Shown here: piece by piece, positions 12,043-24,566 of the stretch
How positions within the stretch are numbered: position 1 is the first letter of the stretch
How the letters are laid out: every line of letters starts with the position of its first letter
NCBI GenBank assembly: GCA_022885665.1
Contig: JAGQDJ010000618.1
Span: 1 to 64,000, forward strand
Length of the DNA stretch: 64,000 nucleotides
Source: Triops longicaudatus
Taxonomy: Eukaryota > Arthropoda > Branchiopoda > Notostraca > Triopsidae
Direction: 5' to 3'
Notes under the pieces: model-generated
What the model saw: only the letters and a program-made list of their open reading frames with translations
Told to the model about the DNA's origin: nothing
The model's database searches: none
Program-made: the position numbers and the translations under genes

Positions 12043-15000
12043 TTAAAAATCTTCCTCAACTACTTGCAAATCAACAGAGAAAACTGCCTCCCAAGGCTCA
12101 CGAATTGCTTCGATCAACCGCCAGGCAGCATCAGAGGTCGCAAAGGTCAAAATCCACTCTTCTTCGCTCCCTGAAACGTCGTCCATGAAATCCAAACGAA
12201 GTTTTCCTCCTTGGCTCGTAGAAGACGCCTTAAATGAAAATTAACACTTCTATATTAAAACAAATCAACTCGAGAAATACAATTTGGTACATTAATATGT
12301 AAATTTCGAGACATATCCAGCAAAGAGACGGCACACGTGCCATCGCGCAGTATCAATTTAGAACAATAAAAATAAATCACTAAAAATCCGTTATGTGATA
12401 ACGCCAACCTGTTGTACAAAAATATGCAAGTATCTTTACCATAATCTAGCAAAAAGCGCTCACACTGGTAGTAAACGTACAAAAAAATGATAAAATCAAC
12501 AAAAAGTAAATTGGCAAATTTTGGCTTACTATTGTGACCAGATTGGCGATCGAATTTTGGCAAACTTTGAGGGGATGGATATCTTTGGACACAAGCCATC
12601 GGACGTCGCTTTGCACCAAGTATAACTGTTCTTTATCACACACGACAGCAACGTCCAATTTCCCTTGCTTAATCACATTTCGACCTACAACAAGACAATC
12701 AAGAAAATGTAACACAAAAATGCAACTGCGTCACCGAAGACGCAGACACATCGTGAAGAACGCGAATCTTGCACATAAATGTGTTAAAAGATTCATACCG
12801 TCAGCTGAGTAATGGAAGGCACGTAATAGGAGCAATTCCACCTCGCAACCGTCTTCTTCTTCAGTCAACTCGCCTTCGGCTATGCTCAGGACTAAATTAG
12901 GTTTGACTATCTGGGACACATCTTCCGTCTGGAGCCGGTACCCTGAGCGAGCCAATCCATCTAAAGCACAGAAGATCAATCAATTTATCCCGTCCTGGTA
13001 TTTTTACGTCTTTTTTCTCTTTTTCGGTATGTACCTTGTAAAAACTGTACAAAATTCTTCGTCCGGCGTTCATCACGCAGAATTAAGAGGTACGATTCGT
13101 CCTTAAACTGCAAACCAAATGCTTGATTCCGGTACGTAAGCAAAACGGACTTGAGAGAGGATAAAGGATAGGAAGTTAGCTTCTGGAGCCATTTCTCAAC
13201 CACTTCACTACGAAAAGAAAATTTTAACAGTTTTAAGGGTTTCGATCTCCAGTATTACTTACCTTTCAGCACCAACTATCTTTAAGAAATACACCTTATG
13301 GCTTGTCAAGACTAGCAAAACAGGCTCTTCGGGATTCGTACCACTTAGACTCACCAAACTTGCCTGGTTTTAAAACGAACATTATGTAGGTAATTTAAAA
13401 CCAAGTTCTTTTCATTAAATATAGCACATTATGTTACCTTTAAAACACCTAAAAATTCTTCTCCTCTCCCGGTCATCAAACTCATCTCGCAATATAATCG
13501 CACGCGATGGTCCACCTGTGAAATTATGAAAAGGTTTCACAAAACCCGACAGTAGGATTTACACGCTAAAAATAATACTGAAATTAGTTTAGAAAATACT
13601 TAAAAGTTATACACCAAAATTAGCGATACAAAAACCTTTTACTGTAAAATGTGTCACTAAACAATAATTACTTGTGAAAAGTCCACATATGAGTACGTAA
13701 TACTCGCTAATCCGCTATCTGCTGACGACAGCGTGCTTTTAGTGCAAGACTGGATTGACGGACTGGATACGGAATCCGTTTTGGTGGTTTTGAACGACAA
13801 AGGAAGCTTCTGTCCATTTGTAGATTGAGAAAAATCATCTCTAAAACACAAAATTTTAAAAAATCCAAATTTAATCAAAACGAATGAAATAATAAAAAAT
13901 TATAAAAACTTCATTAACAGTTACAACTACTTATTTTCAGTACTAATAAATCTAATTATTAAATAGGTTCGAAAACGTTTCGAAGTATTGAAAGGAATCA
14001 AACAATCAAGCTTAAAATAAGAGAAAAAGAACATTACATTGAGCTGCCTATGATGAAAGTAGGTCTTGGTGCATGTTCTTTATCTGCCACGACTTCAATG
14101 TCGCTTTCCCGGTCTTCTTCTCGACTACGACCTTGTTTTTCCACCGTTAAGACTACCACTGATCCTTCCCGTGGTTCCTGAACTTCCACGGCCGTGTTTT
14201 CCCGTTCCAGGACGATGACGTCATCGTCAAATTTCTGTTGAGCATTAAACGCTTCGGATGACGGCAAAGCTACTGGAGAATTACGAGGCCCAAGTTTGAA
14301 TAGTTCATGTTCGAGAGACTTCAGCAAGCTGATCTCGTCCGCTAAACCGGCTTCTTCGTCATTATAAGACAAGAAACCCTTTTCCTTGGCCGTTTTCCCG
14401 TTCCATCCCAACAATCGACTCAATTCTCGCGCTCCTTGAGAATGAAGCCAGTCGCCCGCACCAAAAGTAGCTACCAATTCTTGCAGTTTCTGCTTTGTGG
14501 CGTCTCCGAGTGATGCCTCACCTAAATAAATAAATAAAAAAAAAAGAAATTATTAAACTAAAGGGAAAAATATTACACATTATAATTTAATTAATCAAGT
14601 TACACATTAATTTCCATTACGTACAAAATTACGAAGTAAACACACGAAACCAATAAAAAATGCAAGGACGAAGGAAAGCGACAAAGTAGAATCTCGTTAT
14701 AACGAACCCTTTTCTACGCCCCCTGCTATATGCTATCTGCTATCCTGAGGTATGCTACAGTACAGAAAAACGTCTAATAAGAAAAGCGAACTTCAGCTAT
14801 ACCGAAGAGTTTCGGGCCCCAGGAGGTTTATTACAACGAGATTCAATTAAATTTAATGCCAAGGCTGGATTACTGTCATGTGCAACGGGTGTCGAAAGCA
14901 AAGAATCCGTTGTTTCGTCGTTGACATCGGTGATTTCCGCAATCCGAACGCGACTGCGGTGTTTTTTCACCGAAGAACCTCTTTTTAGCTTCCGGCTGCC

Positions 15001-16720
15001 TACACTGGTACTATCGAACGTTCTACAGTCTGTAGAAAGATTGTTTTAAAACAGAAATAATTTCCAAATATGGGACAGAATTGCCCTAATAAAATTGATA
15101 CCTTCAGAAATGGGCGAAATTCGTGGCGGAGGCGGGTTTAATTCCGCCTGCGTTATTACAATTTCCAGTGATTTGGGCGGGCTTTGCACCGTTTCTATCG
15201 AATCTTCTCTTGCAGGTGGCGCTGGGGGTTTAGGGGTGGACGATATCACTTGAATAGAGGAGGCGCAAGGAGGCGAAGGCGTGGTGGGCTGTAAAACAGA
15301 CTGTATAGGAGCGGGCAAAGGAGGCGGAGCAACAGGTGGCGAGGCTGGTATTGAAAGAACGCGAGAGACGAGAGGAATCGTCCTGCTATTCGTGCCCAAT
15401 TGGCTCAGTTCTGTTCGACTTAGCGCTTTTCGGTCCAAACAAAACTATAAATAAGAAAATTGAAAGTCATAAAATTTACTTAAACTTTTACTTGAAAACT
15501 GAATATTTTAATCTAAACAAAGTGACCAAATAAGAAAAAAATTAATAAACAAATAAACTGCAATAAATAAACTAATTCAAAATTTTTAAAAATTAACATG
15601 TAAAATTCTTTGAATAGAAAGCTTATCGAAATCCTAAATCGAAAATTGTTAGGAATGGGAAGCCACCAAACCAACGAAACAATGGGCGAATCAGACCTTG
15701 TCTTTTGGAATACAAGGTGACAATAGCCGAACTATCAGGAAACGATGCGACGGATGAAAAGCAATCGGATTCCGCTCCAAGCAAAGACGACGTAACTTGG
15801 GCAAATTGCCAAGGAAAACGAGGCTTTCGAAGGTGGCGATGCAATTATACGAAGCATCCAATTCTTGCAAACTAATTAAGCACTCCAAGCCTTTAAAGAA
15901 AAGATAAGAAATCTAACATAATTCTTTCGATTTTTATATCTTAATGAGATTTGTAAATTATTGTATGTTGTATTTTTTTTTTTAAATATTTTTAAAGGTG
16001 AATTTTTAAGATTCATGTACCTTGAAGCGACTCAAGCTGGTTATATCGAAGAAACAAGCTCTGGAGATTATGACTCGCGCTAGGAGATAAATGAGGCACG
16101 TTTAGGAGTCGATTATAGCTAAGATTGAGCTGTGTTAAATGCGAGAGATGGCTCAAGCTTTGGATTTCGTGGCTTGTCAAGTTGTTTTTGCTCAAATCCA
16201 AATATTTCAGCCATGGCGTGAGCTTAAATGCTTCGCCGAGGTAAAGATGCTCGTGCCGGGTGAAAATGGCTTCAGTTAATTCGCTCCAGAGGAAACAATC
16301 GGCACAGTGATCCGCTCCGCAATGAATAAACAGACTTTCCAAGTTGCTCAACCCCGATTGGCAAACCAGGCGCTTTAAATAAGCCCGGAGCTTGCTTAGA
16401 CCTTTTACTTGGTCTACACATACGTTGAGAAGCTCTAAAACGCTGATATTCAAGAAGCCCGAGACGTCCAAACACTCATGAGCCAAATTCACGTTGCTGC
16501 TGTAAATCCGTAAGACTTTTATGGCCTGGCAAAGCTGATTTAAAACATCAAGGTCACTAGAGTGAACGCGACGAGAGGCTTCGTAGGCTAATGCACGGCT
16601 CAATTCTTCCATTAAAGAGGAATTTAAGGTCAGTTTCTTGCCCATCCCTGTTCCTAGCGTTTCTTGGCGCTGGAGCAAACTGTACACCATTTCTGCGACT
16701 ATAGGAAGACTTTCTGCCAT
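12043..16720 (-). CDS. STK11IP: Serine/threonine kinase 11-interacting protein (LKB1-interacting protein 1)
   Basis: In mammals STK11IP binds the LKB1/STK11 kinase and is also linked to lysosomes. The start is ATG at 16720 (MAESLPIVAEMV). The first exon, 16013-16720, holds the N-terminal helical domain and the first leucine-rich repeats (LKYLDLSKNNLT, LTQLNLSYNRL, LQSLFLRYNQL). The next, about 15705-15888, holds more repeats and LERNPIAFHPSHR, the counterpart of LEGNPLWFHPEHR in human. Exons near 15440-15100 and 15030-14860 encode a proline-rich, low-complexity linker and the KKHRSRVRIAEI basic motif. The exon near 14520-14040 has TFGAGDWLHSQGARE, matching the family's FG-x-WL-x(3)-R element. 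Smaller exons down to 12043 encode the PH-like C-terminal part, ending IREPWEAVFSVDLQVVEEDF. The domain order is complete. A small Tigger-like element sits in the intron at 14687-14849. Confidence 0.9.
14687..14849. mobile_element. Tigger/pogo-like MITE in an STK11IP intron
   Basis: The left end reads TAGAATCTCGTTATAACGAA and the right end, reverse-complemented, reads TAATTGAATCTCGTTGTAAT. This gives imperfect terminal inverted repeats built on GAATCTCGTTRTAA, with TA at both edges. About 163 bp, non-coding, and inside an intron. Confidence 0.55.
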
Positions 16721-17235
16721 TGTTGAGATGTAAAGGAACTACTTAAAAAGCGAAATCAACGGTTATCAAACAGTAAAACGTAAAAGGTCATGTCAAATCT
16801 CTTAAGGCAAATATACTACACAAGGCCAAAACAATAACAACAAATATATGACGTCACAGGAGATAATCGTCCAGCATTGCCGAAGACTGGAAATATTATC
16901 ATGAATTACTTAAATAAATTTTCTTTGGCTATGCGGAGAACTGGGAGAAATTGAAGGTCTGCTACTCCTGGTTATATTCATGTTTGCATATATCGGATGG
17001 AAATTTAAATATATAGTATTCTGCAGGGAGTTTCCAAAGTACTATTCATTGCTCGTTTTTGGGTTTCAGCAAATCGTGAACAGGGTAAAGTCCACTCTTT
17101 ATTTTGTTAATTACTGTAAAAATGAGTATTATTATAAAACTTTTCATGGTACTTATTCTATTTCAATTGGCTCTACATCATACTCTGGATAAAAGAAATT
17201 AACATCGTTGGGATTCTACGCTGTGGCATTGCCGC

Positions 17236-17249
17236 GTTGCCATAGCAAC
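17236..17249. promoter_or_regulatory. Perfect X-box (RFX-type) palindrome
   Basis: GTTGCCATAGCAAC matches the RFX X-box consensus (GTNRCC, 0-3 spacer, RGYAAC) on both half-sites. It lies about 160 bp upstream of the ubiquilin ATG and about 515 bp upstream of the divergent STK11IP ATG. In animals such sites are bound by RFX factors and are enriched at ciliary gene promoters. Binding here is inference. Confidence 0.6.
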
Positions 17250-17407
17250 ATAGGCTTTCAGCGTGACGTTGTATGTCAAATGACTATGCTATCTGGAATC
17301 TTCCCGCAGTGTTATTCTAATAATTAACTAGTTCGTTAAGAAACAGGTGTCATTCCTTCCCTTTCTGCTCCGTAACCATTGCAGAAGTTCAAGACAAGCC
17401 TAACAAA

Positions 17408-20228
17408 ATGAAGTTAACTATCAAAACGCCCAAAGAAAAGCACGACGTCGAAGTCGGCGAAGACGTAACCGTCCAGGAAGTAAGATTTTTCCTTATAATT
17501 CCTTTAATTTCCCTAAACTTACTCATCACTCTATTCTAGCTCAAAGAAGAAGTCTCTAAAGTGTTTCAAAGTGGTGTGGAACTGCTTGTGCTCATTTTCG
17601 GCGGCAAAATCCTCAAAGACCAAGATACTGTCAAATCTTACGGCATCAAAGACGGTCTCACGGTCCATTTGGTCATCAAAAGCCCCAACAAAACCACTGA
17701 CAGTACCAACAGCTCCACCTCTTCCACTACTTCGACCTCCACGCCGACTTCCCCGCCTTCTCAGCCCGCTGCACCTACTTCCACGCCTACCGGAGCCACC
17801 GATCCGTTCGGTTTGAGCCAAATGCTAGGTGGAATGGGCGGTTTAGGAGGCTTGGGTGGTTTGACAGGGTTAGGTGGAGGTGGTGGAGGTACTTTTGCTG
17901 ATATGCAGCAAAGGATGCAGCAAGAACTCATGTCCAATCCCGAGTCTTTACGCCAAATGTTGGACAGCCCTTTAGTCCAGTCTTTGATGAACAACCCCGA
18001 GTTCATGCGTCAAATCATTACGACTAACCCCCAGATGCAAAGTCTGATTGAACGCAACCCGGAAATTAACCACATGCTCAATAATCCGGACTTACTCCGG
18101 CAAACTATGGAAGTGGCCAGGAATCCGGCCATGTTGCAAGAACTGATGCGATCGCAAGATCGTGCATTATCTAATCTCGAATCCCTCCCTGGGGGTTACA
18201 ATGCCCTTCAACGGATGTACCGTGACATCCAAGAGCCCATGCTTTCTGCAGCGCAAGAACAATTCGGTGGAAATCCTTTTGCGGCCTTAGCGTCACCGAA
18301 CTCATCTACCGGTACCGGTGGAGCTAATCCTCAGGCTGGGCAAGAGAATCGGGATCCGCTGCCTAATCCTTGGGGCACACGGAATGCCACGCCCCCTGCC
18401 AGTACTCCGGCCAGGAGCCCGGCACCGGCGACTAGCACTACTCCCGGCGCCAGTACTGCTGGTACCGGGTTTCCGAACATGTTCGGCACACCGGGAGTTC
18501 AGTCTTTAATGCAGCAAATGACGGAAAACCCGGCGTTGATCCAGAATATGCTGTCAGCACCGTATATGCAGTCAATGTTGCAGACTTTAGGCTCGAATCC
18601 CGATTTAGCAGCACAGATTTTGGGGAATAACCCGTTGTTGGCGGGGAATCCGGCCTTGAGAGCGCAGATGCAAGCGGCCATGCCGGCAATGTTGCAACAA
18701 ATGAGGAACCCGGCCATGTTACAAATGTTGAGCAATCCCCAGGCCTTGCAAGCCATGATGCAAATCCAACAAGGAATGGAACAACTGAGACAAGTTGCCC
18801 CTGAGTTTGCTACCACGTACGTCTGATAGTTTTAGTGTTCGATTTTCCGTAATTTATCGCAGTATTTGTCATATTTTTCTAATTGTAACTTTTTCATTGA
18901 CAACCAGGCTGTTGATGCATTTTTATCTATTCTGAACGCTTGAGAATCTTTGGATTTTTAAAGATTTTTTTATATTGTATTACGTTAGATTTTAGAATTT
19001 TTACATGCGATTTTACTTAAATTCTCGAGATAGTGTTTATCTTACTTTTCTTATGATAAGACGTTTCCGTCTTTCGGTGTTCGGTGAAAGTTAGATTTCA
19101 TGAATTTTAGAGCTCTTTTAATTTCGTTAATTTTTGAATCTTTAGATTCCACTGTCCTGTTTTAGTTAATTGTTTACTAGTGTAATTTTATGTGATAAAA
19201 TGGAGTAATATTATGATACAATTACTTTATTTTCTCATTTTCATTACGTTACGATAACATTTTCTAATAGAAATTAACTATGACATTTCAATTACATTTA
19301 CAAAAGAACGTGTTATTTTGTTATAAACTGATAATATAAATGCTATACTATTAATTGGTTTTTATTTCTTATTGAGAATTATTAACTTTTTCTTCGCGTT
19401 TTAGATTGGGAATGCCCGGATTGAATTTGACCCCGCCTCCAACATTCCCAGCCAGCACTGCAGGGACGACGCCCCCGAGCCAAACCCCTAGTTCTGTTAA
19501 TACAAACCCGGAAATGGACCAATTAATGGCCAGACTGGTAATTTTTTAAAGAACTTGGTATAGGGGAATAAATCGTTGCCGATAAATGCATTAGCTTTTC
19601 GTAGGACATGCGAGAAAATTCCTTTTTTTTAATCCAAATTCTACTTTAAATCCAATATGTGTATTTTGATTTAATTTTAGCCACTCTGAATGCATTTGAA
19701 CCTCGATATAGTAAGCATACTTTAGAGAAAGTCTGTTGCATCCTAACAATTGCTCTGATTCTCTTACATCCGGGTCCCTTTTGAAATTAACATACAGCCG
19801 GTATTGAATAAGGCCTCAAAATACTAATCAACTTAGAATTCAAACCTGTGTCGTACGAAAAGATTTGAATGTGCTTTAAATGTCACGTGTAATAAAAGTT
19901 GTAATTTCTACCTTAGAGACTAATTATTATCCTTAATTAGGTGAGCGCGTTAGGAACTCAAAATCCCGCTAGCGTTCCAAGTACCCAAGCGCCTGACGAG
20001 CGATATCGATCCCAATTAGAGCAATTATCTGCAATGGGTTTTATTAACCGCGAAGCCAATTTACAAGGTAAACGAGATAATACATTAAAAATAGTTTTCT
20101 TTTTCTTCATTTTTGTTTTACCTTTTTTTAAATCGTTTTTGTTCGTCCGAAAAATAGCCCTCATTGCAACCTTCGGAGATGTGAACGCAGCTGTGGAACG
20201 ATTGTTGCAGAATTCTCCCATGTCCTAA
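17408..20228 (+). CDS. UBQLN: Ubiquilin (UBL-UBA proteasome shuttle factor)
   Basis: Ubiquilins carry ubiquitinated or misfolded clients to the proteasome and chaperone membrane proteins in the cytosol. Five exons join with matching phases: 17408-17479, 17540-18816, 19405-19537, 19941-20067 and 20158-20228, giving 559 residues, close to the usual 550-600. Residues 1 to about 75 form the ubiquitin-like domain (MKLTIKTPKEKHDVEV...LTVHLVIK). The middle has STI1-type repeats rich in NP and M (for example QMLDSPLVQSLMNNPEFMRQ and NPALIQNMLSAPYMQSML), separated by a P/T/S/A-rich linker. The C-terminal UBA domain spans exons 4 and 5: YRSQLEQLSAMGFINREANL, then ALIATFGDVNAAVERLL. The UBA core MGF is present. 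The last coding exon is only 71 bp. The gene is convergent with the ZIP transporter. Confidence 0.96.
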
Positions 20229-20923
20229 GTCTCTGGAAATTACCGAGTATAAATTTTCCCGCAAATTTAAGAAATTAATAAAAAGTAAAAATACGCATGT
20301 AGTTACTGGCAGGGTCCCATCGTTTGTGTTTTCTGATTAGGAAGTTTTGCTTTCTGTGGTGTCTTTAAAAGAAAAAATCCCATTTCCATGGTCGTCTGGA
20401 CAATATATCTCTTCACTTCCGGTTCCAACACATTTCTTTTTCTCCGTGAGCCCTGGGTGGGCGTGGCAAAGCAGTCAGTGCCTTAGTTTAAACGGCCGGC
20501 GTGACTGTTTCCATTTCCCTTCCTATTACGCTTTCTGTTCACGAAATGCATGAAAGTCACCACCTGTTGCATGTTATGGCCAATCTCATGGAAAAGCCAG
20601 GTCGGGAAATGTCCAATTATTAAAAGTTGTTCGGTAGAAAGAATGCTGTCTATATTTTGGCACTTTATGCCGGTCTGTCAACATCCCTTTCCCTTTTCTT
20701 CCAAACTCCTCCCCCTAACCCTACCAGAAAGATGTTTATCGCCTTGGGAATGTTATATGAACTTTAGTGTCTTCTTCTCCATTTTGAAAAATAATACATT
20801 GAGATACAACTGTAACTGTACAAGTGTACACAAGGAGTCTTAAAACCTTTTCTCAAAAAGTATAAAAAAATTAAGTTAGTGGTAACAACATTAGGTGATG
20901 ATCCATCAGGTAACTGAGACATT

Positions 20924-22515
20924 TTAAGGAGTAGTGCAGGTTGACTCGTCCGTATCGGGATCTAGGTAAACAATCCCGCAGGCAGCAGCGAATCCCAGGA
21001 GAATGAAGAGTAGCTTCGGCAACCGATAGTCAGAATTGTTCAGCTCGTGGGGCAATACTTCGAAGAAAGTCACGAATAAGAACGTTCCGCACGCTAAACC
21101 TTGCAAAACTCCGCTAACTAACGTAGCTTCCACGCCGCTGCTCACCTATAAAGCAAAAATAAGTGCTAATATGTTTAGAAAAAATCAATAAATTTAAATT
21201 TCATCCTTCAAAACGATTAATGCACCGTAAATCGAGGGTTCATATATAAAAGAACGGAGATATACAATACCTGCGTGACCCCAATGCCAATGGCTAGTCC
21301 AAACGGCGCTGCTATGGAGAAAACGAGCATGAGTGAGACAATGACTAGTGTTCGCAAGCCACTTTGTGTCATCTGTAAGGAGAGACTGAAGGCGATGACG
21401 CATTTATGGAGCACCACAGCTACAAAGACTTGCAACACTTCCTCCACAATGGGCTGCAAACCGATCGCCAGCCCTTCGAACACGGAATGCAAAGATAAAG
21501 CTAACAAAAGAAGTAAGACGCGTAAGGCTGAAGCTTGCTCTGTTATGGAATGAGAATGACCATGATTGGCACTAAAAAGAAAAGAAAAAATGCAAACTAA
21601 TTAATAGAAGATTTAAAAAAAAAAACTCTTCTATAAAATACACCCAGCGTGATTTTAACACGTTTGATGTAAATAAAAGAATATTTCCTTATCTTTTTTG
21701 CGTTGTAAATATTACTATTATTCTTTATATAAATATTATTCTTATTTATTAAAACTGGCAATTGTACTTACTTTTCTAACAATCATGCACCTTGTAACTA
21801 ATTTATTCTTTATTAGCTATTAATTATTAGTCTGGTTATTTTTTACACTTTGTTTTACATTTTATTTATTTCGCTGTTTTGGAGTGCGATTTTTGGTTTT
21901 GTTACCTGTCAACTGCACCATACGTCGGAGTTCGAGTTTCTACGTAAATTTCGTCCGGATTATGGCTATTTTCAAATTGGATGGACGGTGGTTGCACTGG
22001 TGGTAAAAGGGGCTCTCTTTCTCTCGATCGGGACGGAGTTTTCACAGAGGATTCTTTGCAGGACAAAGTTATTTGCTCCGTTATGAGAACCAGAAATAGT
22101 CCAAAAGCCACCAGAAATTCTGATACTGGAAATGACTGTTGAATTTTCATCTTTTCTAAAGCCTGTAATCCAAAGATAAAGCGAATTTTAGGTAGGTTAG
22201 AAAGCGATACAAACAAAACAAACATACTTCGTTTATGTTGGAGTGCACTTCAGGGAATAAATCAAGCAAACATGTGCCTAGGAAGACGCCTCCTGCAAAG
22301 CAATTTAGCATACTCATGCACATTTTGTACCTATGACAGTAATATAAGGTTGCGGAATTTCGCGTCTAATTAGATTGCGGAATTTACTTGGATTTTTTTC
22401 GAGGATCTACAACTTGCTGAATCGCGGCAGCGAGTTTTAAAGGCAGCATACAAGAAACGAAAGTCACGAAAAATAAAGTCGCTAATACGATTAGTTTTGT
22501 TGTTTGAATGTCCAT
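20924..22515 (-). CDS. ZIP-family zinc/metal transporter (SLC39A1/2/3-like)
   Basis: ZIP proteins move zinc or other divalent metals into the cytosol across the plasma or organelle membrane. The start is ATG at 22515; its exon (MDIQTTKLIVLATLFFV...) joins at phase 2 to the exon near 22325 (KYKMCMSMLNCFAGGVFLGT...LFPEVHSNINE). Then come an exon of about 22163-21907, an exon of about 21571-21271, and the last exon, 21145-20924. The protein has about eight hydrophobic segments. Segment 4 carries HSVFEGLAIGLQ and segment 5 carries HKCVIAFSLSL, the two amphipathic metal-binding helices of ZIPs. The loop before segment 4 has a short histidine cluster (NHGHSHS), and the preceding loop is R/E/P-rich. 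The C-terminus is GIVYLDPDTDESTCTTP. The FPEVHSNI/FEVLPHE motifs point to subfamily II. Confidence 0.92.
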
Positions 22516-24051
22516 CTTTTACACCCAATTCCGCTCTGAAACAGGCGTGATTAATAAACCTTCCGAGGGGGTGTTTATGACGAAACCAAATCCAACAACA
22601 CCAAGACAAACAAATTCGTGGTTCATGACCTGCGAGTAGCGCGAACTTGTTTTGGCGCTAAGTGCCTTTGATACGCGAATGAAGGTTTTACAGTCGGAAT
22701 ATTTGGAGAAATTTTTCCTGCATGAAGCTACTAAAATCTATGGCTGCAGACATAAGATAATGACAAAAAAGGACAATATAGAGAATACAATAAATATACC
22801 CGCTACTTTTTTTAACGCAATTAGCACAGAATGGTATTCGAAGCGTGTCCATTAGTAAATTAGATTTCCAAATATGTGAATACATTGTTTAAAGATATGA
22901 AAAAGGGAGAGATAGGGGTCTTCTTCAAATAAATATAATAGCCAGAAGAATAATGAGACAAGAGAAAACGAACGAAAATTTCCTGAAACCAGAAAAAGAG
23001 GGTAAATCAATTGTGACAACAGGCAAATGAAAGAGAGGTGTACAAGCGAGCCACACATAACAGTGGGTTATTTAAATAAGTTTTAAAACTAAAGTGCTTC
23101 CAAGTAACGTTCCAGACTGAGAAAATCAAACGCCTCCTGAGAAACCTGGAAACACACGGTCAATGACCAAGTTAAATTACGGCATATCCCCCGTATTGAT
23201 AGAAAAAAGTCACGTGGATAGTCTTAACACATGGGAAATTCAGTAGACAATGCACATTGGTGGGAACTTTGGTCAAAAGTTTTAATACTGAACTAGTTTC
23301 GAAAGGCGACGAATTTTGATGTGATTCTGCGTTATATGGTCCTTATCGGTATTCAATTCGACGTTCTGGCAGATAGAACTAGAAGACAAGCACGTTAATA
23401 AGTTAATCTGTTACGCAGATCAAAGTTTTTGTAGCCTATGTTTAAGTCTTCATTAAAAGATAAAGAAATCTTAGGCCTCCGCCGATTGAGGTATACCGCG
23501 TTTGAAGCATAGCGACTCTGTTGCATAGCAATTTACTTTATAAATTATCAACGAACGTGACAGGGCTTTACAGCGAGATTCGAAGGAAAGGAAAACAGTA
23601 AAAATATTGATTCTAAGAATTCGGACAGCAAGGGTTCAGTACCACTCCTGATCGGTAAAAGAATGACAGGGGAAACTTTTATGAACTTTTTGGCGAACAC
23701 AACAAAATTTCTTACACAATTTATTCAATAGTAGGGTTTTGCTCCAGTTGTCGAATCTGGTGCCAGAGCTTTTTTCAGAAGATTAATTTATTAATTTTCA
23801 AAACTGATATACATTTATTGCATTTTCGGCAAAATAAAAGAATGAAAATCCTCATATTTGCACATTCAAAATGTTTTTAGACTTTTTCAGTACCATAAAA
23901 AAAGGATGACCCGTAATATCGACTAGAAACGTAACACTAAAGAATACTGAAAAATCATCTGAAATGCAAATAAACGTACGGTTTTGATTTTCACGGCATG
24001 CACGCACAGGGCCAAAAAATTCTATCCCTTAGTTGATTGCCCATCAACCCC
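22516..24051. other. Intergenic, no gene seen
   Basis: This AT-rich stretch lies between the ZIP gene start and the tyrosine hydroxylase promoter. Short open frames (for example 22652-22855) show no domain or codon pattern that I can support. Confidence 0.55.
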
Positions 24052-24084
24052 TATATAAGGAAGTTTGAAGAAGATTATTCAGTC
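24052..24084 (+). promoter_or_regulatory. TATA box plus TCAGTC initiator upstream of the tyrosine hydroxylase gene
   Basis: TATATAA at 24052-24058 and TCAGTC at 24079-24084 are spaced so that the initiator A (24081) is 29 bases from the start of the TATA box. This is the classic arthropod core-promoter arrangement. A donor-like GGTGAG or GTAATC follows within 45 bases. An acceptor-like TTTCATAG at about 24532-24539 precedes the start codon at 24567, so a 5'UTR intron is likely. Confidence 0.6.
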
Positions 24085-24566
24085 CAATACGGTCGGTGAG
24101 ACCAACTAATTTTAGCCGTCTCTAGTAATCCTGTACAGTTCATTTGCTCGTTTGTTTCAATTTTCTACCTTGTTGATTACTAAATTTTATCAATTCTTAT
24201 GCTTAACGTTATTTTTGCTTTTAAAATTTAGCATTCTACATTTAGCTACACTTAAATTATTTTTGGCTTGAATTTTTGGAAGTTTCTCGCCGCTTCATTT
24301 TTCTTAGCGTATTTCTGTATAATTCTCCCTTCTGTCAAGAAGCATAGCAAAACTATCGGTTTATATGCAAACCAAACGGTTTTCCCGCATACTTTCTGAC
24401 CACGAGGCAGGCTTCGTCCAATCCTCGTAGCGGAAAAAATGCAGTGAAACGTAAAAAAATAGTCTGGCTTTGACATACCATTGTAATGGTGCTTGTGTCT
24501 GTGTAGACATCTAATGCAAGTATTACTATCGTTTCATAGGTCAGCAACTGCCAGACAACGCGTAAC

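Noticed and set aside
12285..12370. Possible extra STK11IP exon (LILRDGTCAVSLLDMSRNLH)
   Set aside because: Could be coding, but I could not match it to the family or fit its phases with confidence, so it is not claimed.
17531..18816. Long minus-strand and alternate-frame open frames across ubiquilin exon 2
   Set aside because: They are shadows of the real coding frame with proline/arginine-biased composition.
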